This document shows positions 8,290 to 17,633 of a DNA stretch of 64,000 bases, one piece after another. Source of the stretch: Burkholderiaceae bacterium (GTDB lineage: Bacteria > Pseudomonadota > Gammaproteobacteria > Burkholderiales > Burkholderiaceae_E); the NCBI GenBank assembly GCA_023954045.1, contig JAMLIR010000004.1, positions 150,105-214,104 on the forward strand, given 5' to 3'. Both the position numbers and the translations under genes were made by a program. The stretch's first letter is position 1, and each line of letters begins with the position of its first letter. The notes below the pieces were generated by a model. That model was given only the letters and a program-made list of their open reading frames with translations, did no database searches and was not told where the DNA came from.

Positions 8290-8868
8290 TCAGAGGATCG
8301 TGAGCGCGTAGAGACGCGGATCGTCGCTCATCACGTAGCGCGTGAACGGCGTGTAATCGTACATTGCCTCGACGGCGTAGACGGTCTCTCCGTCGAGCAG
8401 GTTGACCGCCAGCCGCAAGGTCTGGTTGGACGGCACGTTGCAGGCGCCACTGCCGCTCCAGCTCGGGCACGCGTAAATCCGGCTCGCGAGCGCGCGGTTG
8501 CCCTTGCTGCTGTGGCGGTACTGGGCGTCGACGCGCGCGCTGCCGTCGGAGCGTCCGACGAGCTTCGTGATGTACATCATGCCTACGCCGTCCATGTCGA
8601 GCGGCGTCGCGTTGTCCATCAGCGCGGCCAGGATGTAGTCGGGCGTCTCGGTCGTGCGCGCGGACAGGTTCGCGCCCTCGCGCGAGAGGTGCACCAGCAC
8701 GTTGTTGAACTGGATCGCGCGCGAGAAGTCGATGACGCCGAGCGCCAGGATCAGCAGCACCGGCAGCACCAGCGCGAGTTCGATCGTGGCGACGCCACGC
8801 GCGAGGGACCGCCTGCGCCGTCGAACTCGGGAAGTGCGCATCTGCGCGGGGTAGAGGAACGGAATCAC
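8290..8868 (-). CDS. TadE-like pseudopilin
   Basis: About 190 residues with one N-terminal membrane helix in GVATIELALVLPVLLILALG, where a glutamate five residues after the glycine is typical of TadE/TadF pseudopilins processed by a prepilin peptidase. The rest is a periplasmic domain with two cysteines around ACPSWSGSGACN. The GTG at 8868 overlaps the stop of the preceding gene (GTGA) and is taken as start; the ATG at 8841 is an alternative with a shorter leader. It belongs to the minus-strand arm of the Tad locus. Confidence 0.78.
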   Translation of the reverse strand: MIPFLYPAQMRTSRVRRRRRSLARGVATIELALVLPVLLILALGVIDFSRAIQFNNVLVHLSREGANLSARTTETPDYILAALMDNATPLDMDGVGMMYITKLVGRSDGSARVDAQYRHSSKGNRALASRIYACPSWSGSGACNVPSNQTLRLAVNLLDGETVYAVEAMYDYTPFTRYVMSDDPRLYALTIL

Positions 8869-9350
8869 TGCCAGGCCTCGTTCTTCATCGTTGCGGCAAC
8901 GGTGAAGTCGTACTCGCCGTTGGTGAAGAAGCGGCGCACGAACGGCGTGAACGCGGCGATGTGGCTCGTCACCTCGACGATGATCAGCTGGTTCGCGCCG
9001 TAGCACGACCCGCTTCCGAGCGTCACGACGTTTCCGGCGGCGTCGATCGTCTTGAACACGGTCGTCGACTCTCCGCGGTCGTAGAGCCCCCAGGACTGCT
9101 GCCGGATCTTTTCGCGGACCGCCGCGCATCGGTCGCCGGGGGTCGCGTCGGGCGCCAGGTCGCTGCGCCCGACCACCGCGTAGCGGGCGCCCTCGCGCAC
9201 CGCGTGCTGCATCGAGAGGTTGGCGAAGAACAGGTACGACCAGTCGATGATCGAGAAGAGCACGGTGAAGAAGAACAGCGCGACGAGGCCGAACTCGACC
9301 GCGGCGACGCCGTGTTGCCGGTGCCTGGTGCCGTAGCGGGGAATTCTCAT
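8865..9350 (-). CDS. tadE: TadE-like pseudopilin
   Basis: A 161-residue protein whose N-terminus, HGVAAVEFGLVALFFFTVLF, is the TadE signature: a glycine-containing processing site, a glutamate at +5 and a single hydrophobic helix. The remainder is a small extracytoplasmic domain with REGARYAVVGRSD, common in TadE proteins, and a C-terminal TVAATMKNE segment. The start has AGGAGG about ten bases upstream. It heads the minus-strand operon, facing away from the Flp pilin genes. Confidence 0.82.
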   Translation of the reverse strand: MRIPRYGTRHRQHGVAAVEFGLVALFFFTVLFSIIDWSYLFFANLSMQHAVREGARYAVVGRSDLAPDATPGDRCAAVREKIRQQSWGLYDRGESTTVFKTIDAAGNVVTLGSGSCYGANQLIIVEVTSHIAAFTPFVRRFFTNGEYDFTVAATMKNEAWQ

Positions 9351-9678
9351 GGACTGCTGCCTCCTGTGCCGTCCGTCGGTACCGCTGGTGCCGCGACTAC
9401 AGCGCGTCTCGTCGACCTCCGGATACGCATGCTATTCTGCCCGGGCGTTCGGGGCATTGGTGCGGAAATCGTGCCGAACCGTGAAACGTTTCGTGACTTT
9501 CGTCATATTCGCGCGGCGGTTTCCTGCGAGACTGCAGTCAAGGGCGAGCCGACGAACGGTCGGACCAGCCCGGGGTCCGGTAGCTGTCCGATGGGGCACC
9601 GGGCTGGGGGGCCGTCCCCTTCGACGGTCGTTGTTTACGGTCGCCCGGATTGGGCGGCTACTGCAGGGGGTATCTAGC
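9351..9678 (-). other. Divergent intergenic region between the two arms of the Tad locus
   Basis: This 328-bp gap separates the TadE-like gene on the minus strand from the flp pilin gene on the plus strand, so promoters for both arms should lie here. The only clear symmetrical site is the 10-bp palindrome GAAACGTTTC at 9483-9492, next to a locally AT-richer stretch (TTCGTCATATTC). I could not assign a convincing -35/-10 pair. Reading frames across it look like noise. Confidence 0.4.
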
Positions 9679-9858
9679 ATGGAACGGTTCATTCAGGCAA
9701 CGCAGCAGTTCGTCAACGACGAAGAGGGCGTCACCGCCATCGAGTACGGCCTCATCGCGGCGCTGATCGCGGTCGCGATCATCGTCGCGGTCACCGCGGT
9801 CGGCGCGAACCTGAACGTGATCTTCAACTACATCGCGGGCCAGCTGACGACCCCCTGA
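9679..9858 (+). CDS. flp: Flp/Fap type IVb pilin
   Basis: A 59-residue prepilin. The basic or acidic leader ends at DEEGVTAIEYGLIAALIAVA: cleavage after the glycine would leave the EY pair at +5/+6, the Flp signature, followed by a single hydrophobic helix. The mature pilin is very short, as usual. AGGGGG lies about ten bases before the ATG. It is the major-subunit candidate of the Tad pilus and is followed by a strong hairpin and a second pilin gene. Confidence 0.93.
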   Translation: MERFIQATQQFVNDEEGVTAIEYGLIAALIAVAIIVAVTAVGANLNVIFNYIAGQLTTP

Positions 9859-9892
9859 GTTGCCGCCGCCCGTCCGGGCCGATCGCCGGTCG

Positions 9893-9916
9893 GCCGCCTG
9901 CCGCGAGGCGGGCGGC
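9893..9916 (+). promoter_or_regulatory. Strong GCGA-tetraloop hairpin between the two pilin genes
   Basis: A 10-bp stem (arms 9893-9902 and 9907-9916, one G-U wobble) is capped by GCGA, a GNRA tetraloop. No T-run follows, so it is not a standard intrinsic terminator. In pilin operons such hairpins often stabilise the upstream pilin mRNA or lower expression of downstream genes; that role is inferred. Confidence 0.5.
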
Positions 9917-9966
9917 GAGCGGCGAAAGCCCCGGGCCGGTGTCCGGGACGTGAACGGGGGAACGAC

Positions 9967-10152
9967 TTGAAGCGCATCCCACGCCTCCTGGGCGACCAGG
10001 GCGGCGTGACGGCGATCGAGTACGCGCTGATCGCCGCGCTGATCGCGATCGCGATCGTCGGCGGCGTCGCGCTGGTCGGGGTCGAGCTGCATTCGATGTA
10101 CGAGCGGATCTGCAGCGCAGTGTCAGAGGCGCTCGGTGGGGGCGCGTGTTGA
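9967..10152 (+). CDS. flp: Second Flp/Fap type IVb pilin
   Basis: A 61-residue prepilin starting with TTG at 9967, with GGGGGA a few bases upstream. GDQGGVTAIEYALIAALIAI shows the same processing site and EY pair as the first pilin. It differs in its C-terminal part, which has two cysteines (ICSAVSEALGGGAC) that the first pilin lacks and that could form a disulfide. The weak start codon and the hairpin before it suggest lower expression, as for a minor pilin. The gene ends inside the start of the prepilin peptidase gene. Confidence 0.88.
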   Translation: MKRIPRLLGDQGGVTAIEYALIAALIAIAIVGGVALVGVELHSMYERICSAVSEALGGGAC

Positions 10153-10757
10153 GCGGGGTGGGCGAGTGGGGAGGATGGGAGCCGTGGGTGCTGTGGGGCA
10201 CGCGACTCGTGCTGGCCGGACTGCTGGTCCTGGTCGGGACGAGCGACCTGCGCTCGCGCCGGATCCCCAACCGTCTCATCGGCGCCGGACTCATGATCGC
10301 GCTTCTGTGGCACGCTCTCGCGCCTGCGGGTTCGGGCCTCTTCGACCGCTACGACCCGGGCGCGCTCGGGTTCGGCGCCTCGGCTGCGGGGGCGGCCGCG
10401 GCATTCGCCGCCTTCCTGGTGCTGCACCTGGCCAGGGCGATGGGGGCGGGCGACGTCAAGCTGATGGCCATGCTGGGCGCGGTCTTCGGCTTGGGCGCGC
10501 TGCCGGCGCTGGTGCTGGCGGTGTTCGCCGCGGGCGGGGTGCTGGTCGCGGCACGGCTGTTCGACCGCGAACGCCGGCGGGCGGTCGCCGCAAACCTGCG
10601 GACCATCCTGGCGGGGCGCGTCGCGGCGCTCACCGGAGCGAGCGGGCCGCGCTTCGATCCGTCGCGCGACACTGCCGATCGGCTGCCGTTCGGACTGGCG
10701 ATCGCGGCCGGTGCGACGCTGCTCGCGGCCCTGCAATGGCGGGGCGCACTTGGCTGA
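10146..10757 (+). CDS. cpaA: Prepilin peptidase, TadV/CpaA (A24 family)
   Basis: A 203-residue polytopic protein. The two catalytic aspartates of A24 prepilin peptidases are in SDLRSRRIPNRLIG and GAGDVKLMAMLGA. There is no N-methyltransferase domain, as expected for the short TadV/CpaA form. It should cleave the leaders of the Flp pilins and TadE-like pseudopilins. The GTG start at 10146 overlaps the second pilin gene by seven bases. The C-terminal RDTADRLPFGLAIAAG is the usual ending of the family. Confidence 0.9.
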   Translation: MLSGVGEWGGWEPWVLWGTRLVLAGLLVLVGTSDLRSRRIPNRLIGAGLMIALLWHALAPAGSGLFDRYDPGALGFGASAAGAAAAFAAFLVLHLARAMGAGDVKLMAMLGAVFGLGALPALVLAVFAAGGVLVAARLFDRERRRAVAANLRTILAGRVAALTGASGPRFDPSRDTADRLPFGLAIAAGATLLAALQWRGALG

Positions 10758-10803
10758 CGCGCCCGGCACGCCGGCCGGGCCGGCTTCACGGAGCTATCGA
10801 AGA

Positions 10804-12186
10804 ATGCTGAGCGGAGCGGCCGCCACGCAAGTCGAACCGATCCGGCTACCGCCCGGGTCGATTCATCCTCCGGCCTCGCTCGAGGCGGCCGGACTGTCCA
10901 GTTCGCTGGTCATCGACCTCGCGCTCAAGCATTTGCAGCGCAGCGGCGACCTGTCGATCGGCGAAATGTCCGCGCAGGTGGCGCTGCCCATGCCGGTGCT
11001 CGAGAAGCTGCTCGGGTTCCTGCGGGCCGAGCGGCTGGTCGAGGTGCCGCGGCGCGGCAGCTTCGACGCGGACGTGCGCTACGCGCTGACCGAGCTCGGA
11101 CGCGTCCGCGCCGAAGAGGCGCTGCGTCGCAACCAGTACGTCGGGCCGGCGCCGGTATCGCTGTCCGACTACGTCGCGCAGGTCGGCCGCCAGCACGTGG
11201 CGGACGGCCGGGTCACGCCCGCCCGCCTCGAGGCGGCGCTGCGCCCGCTCGTGCTGCCGCCCGACCTGGTGGCCACGCTGGGCGCCGCGGTCAACTCGCA
11301 GCGGCCGATCTTCCTGTACGGGAACAGCGGTGCCGGCAAGACCTGGCTGGCCGAGCACCTGGTCAGGGTGATCGAGGGCGCGATCTGGGTGCCCTATGCG
11401 ATCGAGGTCGACGGCGAGATCGTGCAGGTCTTCGACCCGATGATGCACCGGCGCATCGACGGCACGCGCGCGAGCGGATCGCTCGATCGCGCGCGCCAGC
11501 CGGATGCGCGCTGGGTGCTGTGTCACCGGCCGGTCGTCAAGCTCGGCGGCGAGATGACGCTCGAGATGATGGATCTCGAGCTCGATCCGATGGCGCGCTT
11601 CTACAAGGCGCCTGCGCAGCTGAAGGCCAACAACGGCGTGCTGGTGTTCGACGACCTGGGCCGCCAGCGCAGCTCGGCGCGCCAGATCCTGAACCGGTGG
11701 ATCGTGCCGCTCGACCGGCGCGTCGACTACCTGTCGCTGCACACCGGCATGTCGTTCCAGGTGCCGTTCGACGTGATGGTGATCTTCTCGTCGAACCTGT
11801 CGCCGGCGAGCCTCGACGACCCGGCGTTCGTGCGCCGGCTCGGCTACAAGATCCGTCTCGACGCCCTGGACGAGGCCTCGTACCGGCGCGTGTTCCGGCA
11901 GGCCTGCGCGCGCGCCGGCGTCGCGCACGACGACGCGTCGGCCGACTACCTGGTCCGCGTGCTGCACGCGGAATCGGGGATGCCGCTGCTCGCCGCCTAC
12001 CCGTTCGACCTGGTCACGAAGGTGCGCGACCGGGCCGCGTACGAGGGGAGCGAGCCGCGACTGACCCCGGACGCGCTGCGCTGGGCGTGGTCGCTGTATT
12101 TCGCCGACGAGGGTGACGCAACCGGGCCCGGGCATGCCGCCGGACGCGGGGCATGCAATACTGGCATCAGTGGGGGGACGCAATGA
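10804..12186 (+). CDS. AAA+ ATPase with winged-helix-like N-terminus, Tad-locus associated
   Basis: A 460-residue cytoplasmic protein. The first 110 residues (SSLVIDLALKHLQRSGDLS, then a LRAERLVEVPRR segment) look like a winged-helix DNA- or protein-binding domain. Walker A is GNSGAGKT at residues 173-180, Walker B is LVFDDLG around D283-D284, and VIFSSNL looks like a sensor-1 strand. It sits between the prepilin peptidase and cpaB and overlaps cpaB by ATGA. It is unrelated to the TadA motor, which is encoded further on. ATPases of this kind occur in some Tad loci, but I do not know a defined function. A regulator or an assembly chaperone are both possible. Confidence 0.72.
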   Translation: MLSGAAATQVEPIRLPPGSIHPPASLEAAGLSSSLVIDLALKHLQRSGDLSIGEMSAQVALPMPVLEKLLGFLRAERLVEVPRRGSFDADVRYALTELGRVRAEEALRRNQYVGPAPVSLSDYVAQVGRQHVADGRVTPARLEAALRPLVLPPDLVATLGAAVNSQRPIFLYGNSGAGKTWLAEHLVRVIEGAIWVPYAIEVDGEIVQVFDPMMHRRIDGTRASGSLDRARQPDARWVLCHRPVVKLGGEMTLEMMDLELDPMARFYKAPAQLKANNGVLVFDDLGRQRSSARQILNRWIVPLDRRVDYLSLHTGMSFQVPFDVMVIFSSNLSPASLDDPAFVRRLGYKIRLDALDEASYRRVFRQACARAGVAHDDASADYLVRVLHAESGMPLLAAYPFDLVTKVRDRAAYEGSEPRLTPDALRWAWSLYFADEGDATGPGHAAGRGACNTGISGGTQ

Positions 12187-13055
12187 AGGGCACTAGGGCA
12201 CTGATCATGCTGCTGCTGTCGGTGATCGCGGGAGTGGCCGCGATGGTCCTGGCGGCGCAGTGGATCAATCAGCAAAGAACCGCTTCGAGCGCAGGGCAGG
12301 TGGTCGTGGCTTCGCGCGACATCGACTTGGGCCAGCCGCTCAACGCGTCGATGGTGACGCCGATCCCCTGGCCTGCGGGGTCGATGCCGACCGGCTCGTT
12401 CCCGAAAGTCGAGGCGCTCGAGGGCAGGGTGCTGCGAACGCCGATGCTCAAGGGCGAGCCGGTCCTCGAAGGCAAGCTCGCACCGATCGGGACCAAGGGA
12501 GGGCTGTCGGCGGTCATCGGCCAGGGCCGGCGCGCGATCACGGTCAAGGTCAACGAGGTCGTCGGGGTGGCCGGCTTCGCGCTGCCCGGCAACTACGTCG
12601 ACGTGCTGGTCAATACGCAGGACGAGCGCGACCGGCCGGTCTCCAAGATCGTCCTCGAGCGCATCCTGGTGCTGGCGGTGGCGCAGGAGGCAACCCGGGA
12701 CGACACGAAGCCGCGCGTGGTCAACGCGGTGACGCTCGAGGTGACGCCCGAGGAGGCCGAGCGGATCGACCTGGCGCGCAGCGTCGGCAACCTGTCGCTG
12801 GTGCTTCGAAACCAGATCGACCAGAACCAGGCGCGCACCGAGGGCATCCGCAAGTCCGACCTGCTCGGCGAGGCGACGTTCACGCCTCCGCCGTCCCAGG
12901 TCGCGGCGGCGGCTCCCGCGCCGGCGGCAACCAAGCCGGCGCCGCGGCGCGTGGTCCGGCGCGAGCCCACGCCCGCGCCCGCAGCACCGCCGGCCAAGGA
13001 TGAAGCACGCGTCGAAGTGATCCGCGGCGTCCAGCGCTCGTCGGTCGGCCTGTGA
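12183..13055 (+). CDS. cpaB: Flp pilus assembly protein CpaB/RcpC
   Basis: A 290-residue protein with an N-terminal membrane helix (ALIMLLLSVIAGVAAMVLAA), then a SAF-like domain beginning VVVASRDIDLGQPLNASMV and a second region GRRAITVKVNEVVGVAGFAL with PGNYVDVLV, both typical of CpaB/RcpC. The tail is rich in alanine and proline. These proteins sit in the periplasm and assist the secretin. The ATG at 12183 follows GGGGGG and overlaps the previous stop; an ATG 30 bases earlier is less well placed. Confidence 0.9.
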   Translation: MKGTRALIMLLLSVIAGVAAMVLAAQWINQQRTASSAGQVVVASRDIDLGQPLNASMVTPIPWPAGSMPTGSFPKVEALEGRVLRTPMLKGEPVLEGKLAPIGTKGGLSAVIGQGRRAITVKVNEVVGVAGFALPGNYVDVLVNTQDERDRPVSKIVLERILVLAVAQEATRDDTKPRVVNAVTLEVTPEEAERIDLARSVGNLSLVLRNQIDQNQARTEGIRKSDLLGEATFTPPPSQVAAAAPAPAATKPAPRRVVRREPTPAPAAPPAKDEARVEVIRGVQRSSVGL

Positions 13056-13069
13056 GCAGGGGGAAGAAG

Positions 13070-14701
13070 ATGAACAAGGCATTCATTGCAGGCGCGCTCG
13101 CCGCGCTCGGTGCCGCCACTGCCGTGGCGCAGACCGTGGCCCAGCGCCCGCCCGAGGTGATCAAGGGCACGAGGCCGGCGGCGCGGGTATTCACGCCGCA
13201 GCCCGTGCCGGCCGTGCCGGCCGTGCCCGACGGCAGCATGCCCAGCGAAATCGGGCCGGCAATGCAACTGGTCGTGGGCAAGTCGACGCTGTTGCGGCTG
13301 CCGGCGCCGATCGAGCGGATCTCGGTCGGCAATCCCGCGGTGGCCGACGTCACGCTGATCAGCGCGCGCGAGCTGTACATGCTCGGCAAGACCTTCGGCT
13401 CGACCAACGTGATCATGTGGCGGCGCAATGCGCCGACGACGATCATCGACGTGTCGGTCAGCGCCGACGCGAGCGCGCTGGAGCAGCGCATCCAGATGCT
13501 GCTGCCCGGCGAGAAGATCAAGGTGAACGCGGCGACCGACTCGCTGGTGCTCACCGGCGAGGTTTCGAGCGCGTTGAAGGCGGCCCAGGCCGTCGAGATC
13601 GCCGAGTCGTTCATCCGCACCTATTCGCGGGGCCTGCAGTTGCAGGTGCTCGCCGGCGACCAGACCGCGCAGCAGGGCCAGGCGATTTCGGTCGGGCAGC
13701 AGGCCGTGACGGGCGGCGCCGGCGGTGGCGCGCGGCTGCAGCCCAAGGTGGTCAACATGCTGCGGGTCGCGCAGCCGCAGCAGGTGATGCTCGAGGTCAA
13801 GGTCGCCGAGGTCTCGAAGAACCTGCTCGACAAGCTCGGCGTGGGCATCAACGCCACGCGCACCAGTGGAAGCTGGCGCTACTCGATCCTCAGCAACCTG
13901 CTGACCGATTCGTCGACGGTGCTGGGCGCTACGCGCAACAACACGGCCTTCCAGCTCGACGCCGAGCGGCGCGACGGGCTGATCAAGGTCCTGGCCGAGC
14001 CGAACATCGTCGCGATCAGCGGGCAGGAGGCGAGCTTCCTCGCCGGCGGCAAGATCTTCATCCCGGTGGCGCGCGACTCCGGCCTCGGCACGGCGACCAT
14101 CACGCTCGAGGAGAAGGAGTTCGGCGTCGGGCTGAAGTTCACGCCGGTGGTGCTCGACGGCGGCCGGATCCATCTGAAGGTCGCGCCCGAGGTGTCGGAG
14201 TTGTCGCAGACCGGCTCGCCGTTCACGACGATCAACGGCGCGACCGCGGTGCTGCCGAGCTTCACGACCCGGCGCGCGCAGACCAGCGTGCAGCTGATGG
14301 ACGGCCAGAGCCTGGCGATCGCGGGCCTGATCAAGAACAACGTGACCGAGACGGTGAGCAAGCTCCCGGTGCTGGGCGAACTGCCGGTCCTCGGCGCGCT
14401 GTTCCGCAGCAGCGAGTTCCAGACCGATCGCACCGAGCTGATGTTCCTGATCACCCCGCGGCTGATCAAGCCGCTGTCGGGCGATGTCGCGTTGCCGACC
14501 GATTCGTTCACGCCGCCGAATCGCGCCGAGTTCTTCCTGAACGGGCAGCTCGAGGGCAGCGGCAGCGGCGACGTGCCGCCCGACCGGCCGGCGCCGCCGC
14601 AGCAGCAGCCTGCGGCGCCCGCGCCGCGAGGCGCGACGCAACCCGCGCCCCAGGCGACGCCCCAGTCGGCTCCGGCGACGGGCGGCTTCTCGATGAAGTG
14701 A
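13070..14701 (+). CDS. cpaC: Tad secretin CpaC/RcpA (outer-membrane pore)
   Basis: About 543 residues. A signal peptide (AFIAGALAALGAATAVAQ) is followed by a pilus-assembly N-terminal domain with PIERISVGNPAVADVTLIS, a BON-like segment (VLTGEVSSALKAAQAVEIAE) and the secretin domain, with VKVAEVSKNLLDKLGV and the C-terminal signature region VLGELPVLGALFRSSEFQ and ELMFLITPRLI. It forms the outer-membrane channel for the pilus. The ATG at 13070 follows AGGGGGAAGA; a GTG at 13052 overlapping the cpaB stop would add six residues. The C-terminus has an extra proline- and glutamine-rich tail of about 50 residues. Confidence 0.93.
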   Translation: MNKAFIAGALAALGAATAVAQTVAQRPPEVIKGTRPAARVFTPQPVPAVPAVPDGSMPSEIGPAMQLVVGKSTLLRLPAPIERISVGNPAVADVTLISARELYMLGKTFGSTNVIMWRRNAPTTIIDVSVSADASALEQRIQMLLPGEKIKVNAATDSLVLTGEVSSALKAAQAVEIAESFIRTYSRGLQLQVLAGDQTAQQGQAISVGQQAVTGGAGGGARLQPKVVNMLRVAQPQQVMLEVKVAEVSKNLLDKLGVGINATRTSGSWRYSILSNLLTDSSTVLGATRNNTAFQLDAERRDGLIKVLAEPNIVAISGQEASFLAGGKIFIPVARDSGLGTATITLEEKEFGVGLKFTPVVLDGGRIHLKVAPEVSELSQTGSPFTTINGATAVLPSFTTRRAQTSVQLMDGQSLAIAGLIKNNVTETVSKLPVLGELPVLGALFRSSEFQTDRTELMFLITPRLIKPLSGDVALPTDSFTPPNRAEFFLNGQLEGSGSGDVPPDRPAPPQQQPAAPAPRGATQPAPQATPQSAPATGGFSMK

Positions 14702-14715
14702 GGGAGACGACGATC

Positions 14716-15036
14716 ATGACTCTCATGACCCAACGCATCGGTGCGGCGATCGTCGTCGCGATGGCTGGTTTCGCAGTCGCGGGCTGCGCGGCTCCGGCCT
14801 CCGGTTCCTCCGGTTCGAACGAGCCGCGCGCGGTCGACACGCGATTCGGCGACGCGGTGCGCCAGGCGCGCGCGCAGCAGACGCTGAACCCCGATGCCCG
14901 CAGCACCGACCCGGTCGCCGACATCGACGGTGTCGCGGCGCAGAACGCGATCCTTCTCTACCAGCAGGGCTTCAAGGAACCGCAGCGCACCTTCAACGTC
15001 CTCGGCATCGGCGGCAGCTCGTCGGTGGCGCCGTAA
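14716..15036 (+). CDS. Small lipoprotein of the Tad locus
   Basis: A 106-residue protein with a lipoprotein signal peptide ending in the lipobox VAGC (VVAMAGFAVAGCAAPASG). The mature part is small, charged and has no family signature I recognise. It takes the position between the secretin and CpaE where other loci carry the lipoprotein CpaD/RcpB, which may act as a secretin pilot; this one is much shorter than CpaD. Acting as the pilot here is an inference from position. Confidence 0.7.
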   Translation: MTLMTQRIGAAIVVAMAGFAVAGCAAPASGSSGSNEPRAVDTRFGDAVRQARAQQTLNPDARSTDPVADIDGVAAQNAILLYQQGFKEPQRTFNVLGIGGSSSVAP

Positions 15037-15071
15037 GTGACGCGTTCGCCCCTGCTCTCACCGCGATTCTC

Positions 15072-16229
15072 ATGACGCTCAAGCTCACCCTGTTCGGATC
15101 CACGCACAAGGGCGCGGACGACATCGCGCACCGGCTGCCGCAGCCCGACGACACCGTCACGGCGTCGCTGGCCTTCGGCGGCGTGGAAGACCTGGCGACC
15201 GAGATCGAGAGCAGTCGCCCCGACCTGCTCGTGGTCGAGCTGCCGGCGCTGGGGGTGGACGAACTGGCCCGGGTCGAGTCCGCGCTGGCGCGCTCGCCGG
15301 CGACGGCGATGGTCCTGATGACCGGCGACCGCTCGCCCGAGTACCTGTTGCGCGCGATGCGCGCAGGGGTGCGCGAGATCGTCCCGGTTCCCGTCGCGGG
15401 CGACGAGCTGAAGACCGCATACGGGCGCCAGCTCGAACGCGCAATGGCGGCACGCGGCATCGAGCGCAAGGCGCGGGTGCTGGCCTTCCTGCCGGCGAAG
15501 GGGGGCAGCGGCTCGACCTTCGTGGCGACCAACCTGGCCTACGCGCTCGCGATGCGCGGCAAGCGCGTCGCGCTGATCGACATGAACCTGCACTCCGGCG
15601 ACGCGGTGCTGTTCCTGACCGAAGGCAAGCCGACGCGGACCATCGCCGACCTCGCGCGCGAGTCGGCCCGGTTCGACGCGACCTTCGTCGAGTCGGCCAT
15701 GATGCAGGTGGGCGAGAACCTGTGGGTGCTGCCGGCACCGGACACGCCGGAAGGCCCGATGGACGTGACTCCGGACGCCGTGGGCAGCATCGTGTCGTTC
15801 GCGCGCACGCGCTTCGACTTCGTGCTGCTCGACATGGGACGCATCCTCGATGCGCCGTCGGTGCGCGCGCTCGACCAGGCCGAGGCGCTCTACGTCACGC
15901 TGCAGCTTACGTTGCCGTTCCTGCACGACGCGAAGCGGCTGCTCGCACTGCTCGCGACGCTCGGCTACGAGCGCGACAAGCTGCACATGATCGTCAACCG
16001 CTGGGAGAAGGGCGGCGAGATCACGTCGGGCGACGTGCAGAAGTCGCTCGGCGTGCCGGTCGACCTCGAGGTGCCCAACAGCTTCGCCGCGGTGGCGCAT
16101 TCGATCAACCACGGCATCCCGATCCTGAACAGCGCGCCGCGCGACCCCGTGTCGAAGGCCCTGCTGGTGCTGGCCGACCGGCTGGCGCCGCAGACCGCCG
16201 AGCGCAAGCGCGGCTGGTTCGGGCGCTAG
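15072..16229 (+). CDS. cpaE: CpaE/TadZ-type ParA-like localisation ATPase
   Basis: A 385-residue protein with two parts. Residues 1-125 look like an atypical receiver domain (PDLLVVELPALGVDEL, MVLMTGDRSPEYLLRAMRAG). Then comes a ParA/MinD-like domain: AFLPAKGGSGSTFVATNLAY with the deviant Walker A at about residue 143, LIDMNLHSGDAVLFL and VLLDMGRILDAPS. TadZ/CpaE proteins place the Tad machine at the cell pole. The glycine-serine-threonine ending of the Walker loop lacks the usual second lysine, as often in TadZ. No clear ribosome binding site precedes the ATG at 15072. Confidence 0.9.
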   Translation: MTLKLTLFGSTHKGADDIAHRLPQPDDTVTASLAFGGVEDLATEIESSRPDLLVVELPALGVDELARVESALARSPATAMVLMTGDRSPEYLLRAMRAGVREIVPVPVAGDELKTAYGRQLERAMAARGIERKARVLAFLPAKGGSGSTFVATNLAYALAMRGKRVALIDMNLHSGDAVLFLTEGKPTRTIADLARESARFDATFVESAMMQVGENLWVLPAPDTPEGPMDVTPDAVGSIVSFARTRFDFVLLDMGRILDAPSVRALDQAEALYVTLQLTLPFLHDAKRLLALLATLGYERDKLHMIVNRWEKGGEITSGDVQKSLGVPVDLEVPNSFAAVAHSINHGIPILNSAPRDPVSKALLVLADRLAPQTAERKRGWFGR

Positions 16230-16253
16230 CCACACCGCACGGACGGGAACACC

Positions 16254-17603
<1,350 letters not shown>

Positions 17604-17633
17604 GCGGCTGAAAGGGCGCTGGACGGAGCGGCG

